Position numbers and translations under genes: made by a program
Shown here: positions 55,287-63,869 of the stretch, in pieces
How positions within the stretch are numbered: position 1 is the stretch's first letter
Layout of the letters: each line of letters begins with the position of its first letter
The notes under the pieces: generated by a model
Database searches by the model: none
What the model was told of the DNA's origin: nothing
Seen by the model: the letters and a program-made list of their open reading frames with translations, nothing else
Source of the DNA: WLMZ01 sp039920665
Lineage (GTDB): Bacteria > Actinomycetota > Acidimicrobiia > Acidimicrobiales > Ilumatobacteraceae
Assembly: GCA_039920665.1 (NCBI GenBank)
Contig: JBDSDH010000136.1
Span: forward strand, 1-64,000
Length of the DNA: 64,000 nt
Reading direction: 5' to 3'

Positions 55287-56498
55287 AGCGGTCACGGTCG
55301 TTGGATCCTCGGTCGGGACGATCCCGTAACGATCCGTGCCTGCCGCAACGAGTTCCACCCCGTGTTCGGCCGCCAGCTCGGCGATCATCGCGTGATCCGC
55401 AACCGGATCGGCGAGTTCGGCCATCACGCCCAGGATCGCTATCCGGCGACCACTCACATCCATCGCCGCAAGGGCCTCGATCGCAGCGCGCATCGACGAC
55501 GGGTTGGCGTTGTAGGCGTCGTTGATCACGAGCGTGCCGCGGCGATTGCGACCGACCTGCATCCGCGAGGGCGAGAGTGTTGCCTCGGCCATCGCAGCAG
55601 CGGCAGCGGCAACATCGACGCCACACGCACCCGCGACCGCGATCGCGGCGGCAGCGTTGGTGGCCATGTGCGCGCCGCTGACGGCGAGCGCCACCTCGGT
55701 TGCGCCCCACGGTGTGTGCAGCCGGAACCGTGGCCGAGCGAGTCCGTCGAGAACGAGGGCGGTGATCCGCACATCTGCGTGTTCATCGATTCCGAACCGC
55801 AGCACCGCTGCGTCGGTCATGGTGGCCATTGCACTGACCCGCTCATCGTCGGCGTTGAGGATCGCGATACCGTTGCCCGGCAGCGCCTGCACGAGTTCGG
55901 CCTTGGCTCTTGCAACCCCCTCGATGTCCCCGACCAGTTCGGTATGAGCAGCTGCGACGCGAGTGACGACGCCGATCGTCGGTCGGCCGATGTCGCACAA
56001 CCGAGTGATCTGGCCGAAGCCCCGCATGCCCATCTCGAGCACGAGCGCTTGGGTGTCGTCGGCAGCGCCGAGGATGGTGACCGGCAGACCCTGCTCGTTG
56101 TTGAACGATCGTTCGTTGGCGGCAGTGCGTAGGCCGGCGCCGAGAGCTGCTTTGGCGAGGTCCTTGGTGCTCGTCTTGCCGACCGAGCCGGTCACGCCGA
56201 TGACCTCCGCGTCGAGTTGGTCGCGCCCCCACGCCCCGAGCCTCAACAGCGCTGCGGCGGTATCCGGCACCACGATCTGGGTGCCATCTCCGGTTGCTCG
56301 CTCGACGAGCGCAGCACCGGCCCCATCGGTCATCGCGGCGGACACGAAATCGTGGCCATCGCGTTCGGCAACCAGGGCGACGAACAACTGCCCGGCCGCG
56401 ATCGAGCGACTGTCGAACGACACGCCGTCGAGCACTGAGTCAGCCCCGATCAGCGAGCCACCAGTGGCCTGGGCGACGTCGGTTGCAGAGAAATGCAT
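55200..56498 (-). CDS. murF: UDP-N-acetylmuramoyl-tripeptide--D-alanyl-D-alanine ligase
   Basis: Adds D-Ala-D-Ala to the peptidoglycan precursor in the cytoplasm. It is 432 aa. ATP loop: VIGVTGSVGKTSTKDL. Others: TAANERSFNNEQGLPVTIL, LVLEMGMRGFGQI and the C-terminal LVINDAYNANPSSMRAAIEAL. ATG at 56498. Unusually it is not in the mur/fts cluster but stands divergent to ddl, its substrate-making partner, across only 38 bp. Confidence 0.95.
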   Translation of the reverse strand: MHFSATDVAQATGGSLIGADSVLDGVSFDSRSIAAGQLFVALVAERDGHDFVSAAMTDGAGAALVERATGDGTQIVVPDTAAALLRLGAWGRDQLDAEVIGVTGSVGKTSTKDLAKAALGAGLRTAANERSFNNEQGLPVTILGAADDTQALVLEMGMRGFGQITRLCDIGRPTIGVVTRVAAAHTELVGDIEGVARAKAELVQALPGNGIAILNADDERVSAMATMTDAAVLRFGIDEHADVRITALVLDGLARPRFRLHTPWGATEVALAVSGAHMATNAAAAIAVAGACGVDVAAAAAAMAEATLSPSRMQVGRNRRGTLVINDAYNANPSSMRAAIEALAAMDVSGRRIAILGVMAELADPVADHAMIAELAAEHGVELVAAGTDRYGIVPTEDPTTVTALLAGDDAVLIKGSLVAGLQRLAAVVLEQ

Positions 56499-56503
56499 GC
56501 CGA

Positions 56504-56531
56504 AACCGTAGTGGTGACGGCAACTACGGTT
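56504..56531. promoter_or_regulatory. 9-bp inverted repeat in the murF-ddl divergent gap
   Basis: AACCGTAGT (56504-56512) and ACTACGGTT (56523-56531) are perfect inverted arms with a 10-bp spacer. They fill almost the whole 38-bp gap between the murF and ddl start codons, 5 bp from each gene. The dyad could be an operator controlling both genes. Confidence 0.6.
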
Positions 56532-56536
56532 GCGGA

Positions 56537-57718
56537 ATGGCACCTGACGACAACGCCGATGCGATCGACGAAGCCACCGTGGTCTCGACCCCGGACCCGG
56601 GCACGAACTCGACTCTGCACCTGACCATGGACTCGACCGTGGACGAACGGATCAACCTGATCGTGATCTTCGGTGGCCAGTCCGCAGAGCACGACGTCAG
56701 CTGCGTCACGGCGACACACGTCCTGCGTGCTGTCGATCAGGCGCGCTACCGGGTCACGCCGATCGGAATCGATCGCGAGGGAAATTGGCAGTTGGCGATC
56801 GATGCCCAGCGCGCGTTGAACGCCGGGCCGGATCAGCTGCCGTCCCGGTTGGAAGCCGTGGGCGACAGCCTCTCCCCCACGCCGATGCTGAGCTCGGCCG
56901 CCGCTGCCGGTCCTGTGGTGGTGATGCCGCTTCTGCACGGTCCGCTCGGCGAGGACGGCACGGTACAGGGGCTGCTCGAACTGATGGATGTGCCGTATGT
57001 GGGCAGCGGAGTGCTCGGCTCGTCGGTCGGCATGGACAAGGCGATGGCCAAGGAAGTGCTCGGGTTCCACGGCATCACCCAAGCCCGATGGATCAGCCTG
57101 CGCGAACACGAAGTCACCCCCGCCCGCTTGCTCGATGTGGTTGCGTCGCTCGGTTTGCCGGTGTTCGTCAAGCCGTCGAACATGGGCTCGTCGGTCGGGG
57201 TGTCCAAAGCGGCGACGATCGAGGAACTTCTGGCCGCGGTCGAGTTCGCTCTCGGCTACGACGAATGGGTCGTGATCGAGGAATCGATCACCGGTCGTGA
57301 GATCGAGGTCGCCGTCCTCGGCAACCTCGAACCGGTCGCCAGCTCGCCGGGTGAGGTCGTACCCGGCAAGGAGTTCTACGACTACGAGGACAAGTACGTC
57401 GACAACAGCGCCGAGTTGCTGATTCCCGCTCCGCTCTCTGCAGAACACACCGTCGAGGTTCAGCGTCTGGCTGTCGACGTCTACCGCGCCCTTCGCTGCG
57501 AAGGCCTGGCCCGGGTCGACTTCTTCTTCGAGGATCCCGCAACGGGTGGCCGCGGATTTTTGATCAACGAGGTCAACACGATGCCCGGCTTCACGCCGAT
57601 CTCGATGTACCCCAAGATGTGGCAACAGTCCGGCCTCTCGTACCCGGCGCTGGTCGACAAACTGATCGATCTCGCGATCGAGCGCCACCAGCGCCGCCGC
57701 CGCAACACCAAACGCTGA
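56537..57718 (+). CDS. ddl: D-alanine--D-alanine ligase
   Basis: Makes D-Ala-D-Ala, the substrate of MurF. It is 393 aa from ATG at 56537, with a 35-residue low-complexity head before NLIVIFGGQSAEHDVSCVTA (true family start, possibly ATG at 56627). Motifs: PLLHGPLGEDGTVQGLLELMDVPYVGSGV, FVKPSNMGSSVGVSKA, ARVDFFFED and FLINEVNTMPGFTPISMYPKMW. ATP-grasp fold, complete. It diverges from murF. Confidence 0.95.
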   Translation: MAPDDNADAIDEATVVSTPDPGTNSTLHLTMDSTVDERINLIVIFGGQSAEHDVSCVTATHVLRAVDQARYRVTPIGIDREGNWQLAIDAQRALNAGPDQLPSRLEAVGDSLSPTPMLSSAAAAGPVVVMPLLHGPLGEDGTVQGLLELMDVPYVGSGVLGSSVGMDKAMAKEVLGFHGITQARWISLREHEVTPARLLDVVASLGLPVFVKPSNMGSSVGVSKAATIEELLAAVEFALGYDEWVVIEESITGREIEVAVLGNLEPVASSPGEVVPGKEFYDYEDKYVDNSAELLIPAPLSAEHTVEVQRLAVDVYRALRCEGLARVDFFFEDPATGGRGFLINEVNTMPGFTPISMYPKMWQQSGLSYPALVDKLIDLAIERHQRRRRNTKR

Positions 57719-57733
57719 CGCCGCCGACACCGT

Positions 57734-57910
57734 CGGATGTTTGCTGCTCGACCGGGCGGACACCAAACACCCTGCACCACAACCGCCGGATGTTTCCTGC
57801 ACGACCGGGCGGACACCAAACACCCCACACCACAACCGCCGGATGTTTCCTGCACGACCGGGCGGTCACCAAACACCCCGCACCACGACTGCCGGCCGTT
57901 TGCTGCTCGG
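57734..57910. repeat. 53-bp intergenic repeat array B (three full units plus partial)
   Basis: Units at 57734-57786, 57787-57839 and 57840-57892 have an exact 53-bp period, with a partial fourth to 57910. A typical unit opens CGGATGTTTGCTGC and has CACCAAACACCCCACACC in the middle. GGATGTTTGCTG and CACCAAACACCC pair at 10 of 12 positions, so each unit can form a hairpin. All three frames stay open through the array. The family is shared with 8792-8909. Confidence 0.85.
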
Positions 57911-57934
57911 GCGTCGAAGTCGGGCGAGGGAGCT

Positions 57935-58531
57935 TCAGGGGCGGAGGGCGGAGAGGACGAAGGCTGCGAGTTCTTCGCGGAGGCGGCGTAGCCCCGTTGG
58001 GGTGACGGGCCACTCGACCGCTCGCAGCGCCTCGGGTTCGGTCGCGATTCCGGTCACGGTCGCGTAGGCGAGCGCGATGACCAGGCCGGGGTCGGCCCGA
58101 CGAAGCCGTCCAGCGTCCATTTCCTCGCGGAGGTAGTCGATCGCACGGCGGACGAACGGTTGCACGCTGCGGGTCAAACGCTCGGCGTGCACCGGGGACA
58201 GCCGACTCACCTCGCGCACCAGGCCGAGCAACTGCGGGCGGCGAACAGCGGGTCGGAACACGGCCTTGACCACCGCATCGATCCGAGCCAGCGGCTCGTC
58301 CGGCGCCGCCCGAACGGCGGCCTCGATCACGGCTGCCAGCTCGATCGCCGTCTGGGCCAGCACGGCATCGAGCAGTTCGTCCTTGGACGGGAACCAGTAC
58401 AGCAGCGTCTGTTTGGCGACGCCGACCACGCTTGCGATGTCGTCGAGCGAGGTCGCCGCGAATCCTCGGCTGCCGAACAGGTCGACACTGGCCTCGAGGA
58501 TCAGAGCCCGAGTGTTGGGTCGCCGTGACAC
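57935..58531 (-). CDS. TetR-family transcriptional regulator
   Basis: A 198-aa repressor. The HTH is at about residues 7-52: RALILEASVDLFGSRGFAATSLDDIASVVGVAKQTLLYWFPSKDELLDAVL. The ligand domain follows (VVKAVFRPAVRRPQLLGLVREVSRLSP). GTG start at 58531. It diverges from the operon starting at 58585, and the 20-bp palindrome between them is its probable operator. Confidence 0.95.
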   Translation of the reverse strand: MSRRPNTRALILEASVDLFGSRGFAATSLDDIASVVGVAKQTLLYWFPSKDELLDAVLAQTAIELAAVIEAAVRAAPDEPLARIDAVVKAVFRPAVRRPQLLGLVREVSRLSPVHAERLTRSVQPFVRRAIDYLREEMDAGRLRRADPGLVIALAYATVTGIATEPEALRAVEWPVTPTGLRRLREELAAFVLSALRP

Positions 58532-58537
58532 ATGGAC

Positions 58538-58557
58538 TGTCTACCATCTGGTAGACA
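58538..58557. promoter_or_regulatory. TetR-type operator between the regulator and the acyl-CoA reductase-like operon
   Basis: TGTCTACCATCTGGTAGACA: 9-bp perfect inverted arms (58538-58546 and 58549-58557) around a 2-bp spacer. It lies 7 bp before the regulator's start and 28 bp before the operon's ATG, so a bound dimer would shut both genes. A GAGGGG ribosome-binding site follows at 58573-58578. Confidence 0.8.
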
Positions 58558-58584
58558 AGAGGACGTGAATTCGAGGGGCCCCAC

Positions 58585-60951
58585 ATGATTGCCGAACAAC
58601 TGGCCGGCAAACGGATCGCGATCACCGGCTCCACCGGCTTCGTCGGCACTGCGCTCGTCGAGCGTCTGCTGCGCTGCGCGCCAGGTTGCGACCTGGTTCT
58701 GCTGATCCGTGGCGGCAAGCGCGGCGCACCTGAACGCGCCCGCCGCGACATCTTCAAGAACGACTGCTTCGATCGCCTGCGCGCCGAATTGAAGAACACC
58801 GCCGAGACATTCGACGAGATGATCGCCCGTCGGGTGCAGACCATCAACGGTGATGTCAGCACCGACGGTCTCGGGCTCAACGACGCTGATCGCGCAACGC
58901 TGGCCAGTTGCGACACCATCATCCATTCCGCAGCTGCGGTTGCGTTCGATTCCCCGCTCGACATGGCCGTTGAGATCAACCTGCTCGGCCCGAGCCGAAT
59001 TGCCGAGTGTCTCCAATCGCTGGGCGTCACTCCCCACCTCGTCGCCGTCAGCACGTGTTACGTCGCCGGCAACCGCCGCGGAAACGCCCCGGAAGAACTC
59101 GTCAGCGAGGGTCCATTCGATCTCGGGCTCAACTGGCGTAAAGAAGTCGCTTCAGCCCGTCGGCTGCGCAGCGACGCCGAAGCAGCGAGCCGGTTGCCCG
59201 ACAAGCTGCGCGAGTTCCGAGTCGATGCAGTCAAGGAACTCGGCGCCGCTGGAGCTCCTGCGCTGGCTGCCAAGACCGAGCAGATGCGCGAGCGCTGGGT
59301 CACCGACGAACTCGTCGAAGCCGGTCGTGCCCGAGCAGCCAGTGTCGGGTGGCCGGACGCCTACGCCTTCACGAAGGCCCTCGGCGAGCAGGCCTTGATG
59401 GAGACCAAGGGCAACGTGCCGGTCAACATCGTCCGCCCGTCGATCATCGAAAGTGCCCTCGCCGAGCCTCGCCCGGGGTGGATCCGAGGCTTCCGGATGG
59501 CGGAGCCAGTCATCCTCAGCTACGCACGCGGCTTGCTGACCCAGTTCCCGGGTGTGCCCGAGGGAACGGTCGACGTGATTCCGGTCGACATCGTGGTATC
59601 GGCCATCATCGTGGTTGCCGCCACTGGCCCATCGGCCCCGCGCATCACCCAGGTCGCGAGCGGCGGGGTCAACCCACTCAAGTACCAGGCAATGGTCGAC
59701 TACATCCGCGGCTGGTTCACCGAACACCCGCTGTACGACGCCGAAGGTCAGCCGATCGAGGTTCCGGAGTGGAAGTTTCCTGCTCGGGGCAAGGTCCAGC
59801 AGCAACTGCGACGGGCCAAGACGCTCGCCACCAAGGCTGAGCAGACGCTGCAGATGCTGCCTCTGCGCGGCACCCAGGCCTCGTGGGCGGCCAAGCTCGA
59901 AGAACGCAAGAACGACATCGACCGGGCGTACGAATACGTGCAGTTGTACGGGCTCTACACCGAGTGCGAGGCGCTGTACCAAGTCGACAACCTGCTCAGT
60001 ATGTGGAACGGGCTCGATGCCGCCGATCAGGCAGCGTTCAACTTCGACCCCCGCTCGGTCGACTGGCAGACCTACATCACCACGATCCACCTGCCGTCGA
60101 TCGTCACCCATGCCCGAGCCAAGACCAAGCCGGGCAAGAACCGCAACGACCGCACCGACCGACTGCGGCGCAGCATCCTGTCGCCAGAGCGCCACGTCGC
60201 GGCCTTCGACCTCGAGAACACACTGATCAGTAGCAACGTCGTCGAGAGCTTCTCGTGGCTCGCGACCCGTCGGCTCAATGCGCCGGAGCGGATCCGCTAC
60301 GTGCTACGCACCTTGGCCCAGGCGCCGAGCCTGTCGGCGATGGACCGCAAGGACCGCGGCGATTTCCTGCGCTTCTTCTACCGTCGCTACGAGGACGCTC
60401 CGGTCGACCAGATCGCAGAAGACAGTCGAGAACTGCTGACTCAGCTGATCGTCACCAAGAGTTTCCCGGCCGGCATCCGCCGCGTACGCGAGCATCGCGC
60501 CCTTGGCCACCGCACGGTCCTGATCACCGGCGCAATGGACTTCGCGGTCGCCGGGCTCAAGCCGCTCTTCGACGAGATCATCGCCGCCGAGATGACCGTT
60601 CGGCCCGACGGCACCTACAGCGGCGAGTTGGCCAAAGTGCCGCCGACCGGCGAGACGCGCGCTCAGGTGCTGTCCGACTATTGCAAGGCCGAGGGACTGT
60701 TGCTCGAAGAATCGATCGCCTACGCCGACAGCACCAGCGACCTCCCAATGTTGGAGTGCGTCGGCTTCCCCGTTGCCGTCAACCCCGAAACCCGACTCGC
60801 TGCGATCGCCCGTAAGCGTGGATGGCTGGTCGAAGATTGGTCGAAGGCACCCGGCGGCCCTCGCCCGCTGCTGCCGCTCGGCACGATGCTGAGCGAGCGC
60901 GAACGCAAGCGCAGCTTCAACGGCAGCACGCTCACCCGAGGTCGCAACTGA
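58585..60951 (+). CDS. Fusion of an acyl-CoA reductase-like SDR and a HAD-IB hydrolase
   Basis: A 788-aa two-domain protein. Residues 1-500 are an extended SDR of the fatty-acyl-CoA reductase/thioester-reductase type: GSTGFVGTALVERLL (NADPH loop), HSAAAVAFDSPLD, VSTCYVAGNRRG and YAFTKALGEQ (Tyr260 and Lys264). Residues 535-760 are a HAD-IB domain: FDLENTLISSN (motif I with Asp542; Glu544 where Asp is usual), VLITGAMD (Thr648), Lys684 and YADSTSDLPML (Asp715 and Asp719). It is probably a lipid-metabolism enzyme. It is the first gene of an operon with MDR and LarA-like genes, in TGATG overlap. Confidence 0.85.
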   Translation: MIAEQLAGKRIAITGSTGFVGTALVERLLRCAPGCDLVLLIRGGKRGAPERARRDIFKNDCFDRLRAELKNTAETFDEMIARRVQTINGDVSTDGLGLNDADRATLASCDTIIHSAAAVAFDSPLDMAVEINLLGPSRIAECLQSLGVTPHLVAVSTCYVAGNRRGNAPEELVSEGPFDLGLNWRKEVASARRLRSDAEAASRLPDKLREFRVDAVKELGAAGAPALAAKTEQMRERWVTDELVEAGRARAASVGWPDAYAFTKALGEQALMETKGNVPVNIVRPSIIESALAEPRPGWIRGFRMAEPVILSYARGLLTQFPGVPEGTVDVIPVDIVVSAIIVVAATGPSAPRITQVASGGVNPLKYQAMVDYIRGWFTEHPLYDAEGQPIEVPEWKFPARGKVQQQLRRAKTLATKAEQTLQMLPLRGTQASWAAKLEERKNDIDRAYEYVQLYGLYTECEALYQVDNLLSMWNGLDAADQAAFNFDPRSVDWQTYITTIHLPSIVTHARAKTKPGKNRNDRTDRLRRSILSPERHVAAFDLENTLISSNVVESFSWLATRRLNAPERIRYVLRTLAQAPSLSAMDRKDRGDFLRFFYRRYEDAPVDQIAEDSRELLTQLIVTKSFPAGIRRVREHRALGHRTVLITGAMDFAVAGLKPLFDEIIAAEMTVRPDGTYSGELAKVPPTGETRAQVLSDYCKAEGLLLEESIAYADSTSDLPMLECVGFPVAVNPETRLAAIARKRGWLVEDWSKAPGGPRPLLPLGTMLSERERKRSFNGSTLTRGRN

Positions 60952-62174
60952 TGAAGGCACTCCAGGTTTCTCGCAAGGTCGCCCGCCTCGGACTGGCCCG
61001 GATGGCATCGGCAGTCAGCCCGTCGGCGGCTGCCAAGGTCGGCCCGATCAAACTGATCTCGATCGACCCACCAGAGTCCCTCGGCGAGGGATGGCACACC
61101 GTCAAAACCCGCCTCAGTGGAATCTGCGGCAGCGATCTGTCCACGATCGAAGGGCACGCCTCCACCTACTTCGACGACCTGGTGTCGTTCCCGTTCACAC
61201 CCGGTCACGAAGTCGTCGGAGAACTCGCCGACGGAACCCGGGTCGTCATCGAACCCGTGCTCGGCCATGCCGCTCGCGGCTTCCCGTTGCCGTTCGACGG
61301 TGCGGCACCGGGCGACGGCGACGACTACGCCCATCTCGCGCTCGGCCATTTGGAACCCGGCATCCAGACCGGTTTCTGCCACTCCACCGGTGGCGGTTGG
61401 AGCACCTACTTCCAGGCCCACTCGTCGCAGTTGCACACGGTGCCCGACGAACTCAGCGATGAAGCAGCGGTCATGATCGAGCCGGCAGCCGGTGGCATCC
61501 ACACCGCGCTCATGTGCTGGCCGTCGGTCGCGACCGTCGATCGACCCGTGATCGCAGTGCTCGGCGCCGGCACGATGGGCCTCTGCGCGATCGCCGGTTT
61601 GCGCCGTCACATCCCCAACGCACACATCATCGTCGGCGCCCGCTACCCGCATCAGCAGTCCTACGCCAAGGCGTTCGGCGCCGACGATGTCGTCGCCCCC
61701 AAAGAACTCGGCCGGGCGGTCCGACGCACCGTTGGTTGCCACATGATCGGCGACTACCTCAGCGGCGGCGCCCACGTCACCATCTACGCCGTCGGCAACA
61801 GCGGCTCGATCGAAACCTGTCTGCAGATCACCAAGCCTCGCGGCACGGTGATCATGATGGGCATGCCCGCCGAAGTCACGGTCGATCTCACCGGCCTGTG
61901 GCATCGCGAAACTCGCCTCGTCGGCTCGTACACCTATGGCACCGAGACGATGCCCGACGGTACAACAGCCCGCACATTCGATCTGGCAATCCAGGCGGTT
62001 GCCGATCTCGACATGGGCCGGCTCGTGTCGGCCACATATCCCCTCGATGACTACGAAGACGCCATCGCCCACGCTGCATCCGCCGGTCGGCGCGGTGCGG
62101 TGAAGGTGGCCTTCGACCTGCGCACGATTGCTCAGACATTCGACCCGCGCAGCGACCCCAAGGAGAAGAACTGA
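60951..62174 (+). CDS. MDR-family dehydrogenase lacking structural-zinc cysteines
   Basis: A 407-aa zinc-type dehydrogenase. Catalytic-zinc residues are visible in SGICGSDLSTIEGHAS (Cys) and FTPGHEVVGELADG (His-Glu). NAD(P) loop: IAVLGAGTMGLCAIAGLRR. GIQTGFCHSTGGGWSTYFQAH is the family's usual middle. But the structural-zinc lobe that normally carries four Cys (before QTGFC) reads GHAARGFPLPFDGAAPGDGDDYAHLALGH with none. It shares a TGATG junction with each neighbour. Confidence 0.87.
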   Translation: MKALQVSRKVARLGLARMASAVSPSAAAKVGPIKLISIDPPESLGEGWHTVKTRLSGICGSDLSTIEGHASTYFDDLVSFPFTPGHEVVGELADGTRVVIEPVLGHAARGFPLPFDGAAPGDGDDYAHLALGHLEPGIQTGFCHSTGGGWSTYFQAHSSQLHTVPDELSDEAAVMIEPAAGGIHTALMCWPSVATVDRPVIAVLGAGTMGLCAIAGLRRHIPNAHIIVGARYPHQQSYAKAFGADDVVAPKELGRAVRRTVGCHMIGDYLSGGAHVTIYAVGNSGSIETCLQITKPRGTVIMMGMPAEVTVDLTGLWHRETRLVGSYTYGTETMPDGTTARTFDLAIQAVADLDMGRLVSATYPLDDYEDAIAHAASAGRRGAVKVAFDLRTIAQTFDPRSDPKEKN

Positions 62175-63760
62175 TGCCCCGTCCCGGATTCGTCCTCGAG
62201 GTCGATCGCAACACCCCGCCGATCCTGTTTTGGCGCGGCGAGAACTACAGCCTCGAAAAGCTGCCCGCCGGCCGCAGCCGGGTCATCTATGCACCAGAAC
62301 CGCTCGAAGCGCTGAAGGACATCGACGGTTCGATCGTCGACGCGCTGCTCAACCCGATCGACCACGATCCCCTGCCGGAACTGTTGTTCCCGGGGATGAA
62401 GCTGACGATCGCGTTCGACGACATCAGCCTGCCGCTGCCTCCGATGACCCGCCCCGACATCCGCCAACGGGTGATCGAGGCCGTGCTCGACATGGCGGCT
62501 GATGCCGGTGTCGACGACGTGCACATCATCGCTGCACTCGCGCTGCACCGGCGGATGACCGAAGCCGAACTGCGCCATGCGGTCGGCGACCGGGTCTACG
62601 ACGCATTCGCGCCCCGTGGGTTCCTGTATCAACACGACGCCGAGGATCCCGACGCGCTCGAGTACCTCGGCCAGACGCCGCACGGCGAGGACGTCGAGAT
62701 CAACAAGCGGGCGGCAAACAGCGACCTGCTCGTCTACGTCAACATCAACCTCGTGGCGATGGACGGCGGCTGGAAGAGCACCGCCACCGGGCTCAGCAGC
62801 TATAAGAGCCTGCAGCACCACCACAACCCCAAGACCATGGAGCAAACCCGCAGCTTCATGGACCAGCACAAGAGCGAGTTGCACAAGAGCAACTGGCGAA
62901 TGGGCAAGGTGATGGTCGACAGCGGGGTCAAGGTCTTCCAGATCGAGACGACCATGAACACCGACACGTTCCCGAAGCCGTTCAACTTCTTGTCCAAGCG
63001 CGAATGGGAATGGAACGCCCGCGATCGGGCCAGCTTCGTGATGTCGTCGCAGGCGCTGAAGCGCACGCCGACCCGGCTGGCGCGCAACATCTTCCACAGC
63101 ATCGAAGCGCCACACCAGATGACAAGCGTGCAGGCGGGCGAAGTGGAAGCGGTGCACAAACAGACCACCGAGAACGTGTGGAAGCAGCAACTCGTCGAGG
63201 TGCAGGGTCAGACCGACATCCTCACGATGGGCATCCCGTTCATCTGCCCCTACAACGTCAACTCGATCATGAACCCGATCCTGGTGATGTGTATGGGCCT
63301 CGGCTACCTGTTCAACATGTACAAGGGCAAGCCGCTCGTGCGTGAGGGTGGTGTCGTGATCATGACCCACCCGACCCCGTGGGACTTCCACCCGGTGCAC
63401 CACCCGAGTTACATCGACTTCTTCGAGCAGGTCCTGACCGAGACCACCGATCCACACGTGATGCACGAGAAGTACGAGAAGCGCTTCGCCGAGGACGAGT
63501 GGTACAAGCACCTCTACCGCACCAGCTACGCCTACCACGGCGTGCACCCGTTCTACATGTGGTACTGGGGTGCCCACGGGATGCAGCACTGCAGCCGGGT
63601 GATCATCGTCGGCGGCGACGTCAAGGCCGTCCGCCGACTCGGGTTCACGCCCGCCTCGACGATGGACGACGCGTTCGAGATCGCATCCGACGTCGTCGGC
63701 CGAACCCCGACCATCACCCACATCCACACCCCACCGGTCCTCGTGGCCGACGTGAAATGA
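62174..63760 (+). CDS. Divergent LarA-like (DUF2088, nickel-pincer racemase family) protein
   Basis: A 528-aa protein, longer than lactate racemase (about 425). By eye against LarA: His125 (ALALHRRMTEAEL) matches His108, Lys201 (DGGWKSTATG) matches the pincer-binding Lys184, and His217 (LQHHHNP) matches His200. The His174 position is not His, and the Arg75 position reads Leu (DDISLPLPP). The second half has conserved aromatic/His-rich strings (HPTPWDFHPVHHPSYIDFFEQ). Substrate unknown; likely a racemase or hydride-transfer enzyme for a 2-hydroxyacyl-type compound. It ends the TetR-controlled operon. Confidence 0.8.
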   Translation: MPRPGFVLEVDRNTPPILFWRGENYSLEKLPAGRSRVIYAPEPLEALKDIDGSIVDALLNPIDHDPLPELLFPGMKLTIAFDDISLPLPPMTRPDIRQRVIEAVLDMAADAGVDDVHIIAALALHRRMTEAELRHAVGDRVYDAFAPRGFLYQHDAEDPDALEYLGQTPHGEDVEINKRAANSDLLVYVNINLVAMDGGWKSTATGLSSYKSLQHHHNPKTMEQTRSFMDQHKSELHKSNWRMGKVMVDSGVKVFQIETTMNTDTFPKPFNFLSKREWEWNARDRASFVMSSQALKRTPTRLARNIFHSIEAPHQMTSVQAGEVEAVHKQTTENVWKQQLVEVQGQTDILTMGIPFICPYNVNSIMNPILVMCMGLGYLFNMYKGKPLVREGGVVIMTHPTPWDFHPVHHPSYIDFFEQVLTETTDPHVMHEKYEKRFAEDEWYKHLYRTSYAYHGVHPFYMWYWGAHGMQHCSRVIIVGGDVKAVRRLGFTPASTMDDAFEIASDVVGRTPTITHIHTPPVLVADVK

Positions 63761-63794
63761 CCGGTCGCTCGGTGATTGCGCTCGCCTCCTCCGC

Positions 63795-63841
63795 TCTGTG
63801 TCACCACAAACACCAGAGTTCGGCTTGTGTGGTGACACAGA
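63795..63841. terminator. 14-bp perfect hairpin after the LarA-like gene
   Basis: TCTGTGTCACCACA (63795-63808) and TGTGGTGACACAGA (63828-63841) are perfect inverted arms with a 19-nt loop. It lies 34 bp after the LarA-like stop and 29 bp before the next start. No T-run follows, so it may be a factor-assisted terminator, an RNA-processing/stability hairpin or a protein-binding site. Confidence 0.55.
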
Positions 63842-63869
63842 AGTCAGGGCGCACCGATGGAGGTAGCTC

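Noticed and set aside
57734..57910. CRISPR array
   Set aside because: Units are contiguous with no variable spacers, and no cas genes are in the window.
57591..59054. A 487-aa leftward frame through the repeat array and TetR gene
   Set aside because: Runs across the 53-bp repeats and antisense or out of frame to TetR and ddl; low-complexity and without homology.
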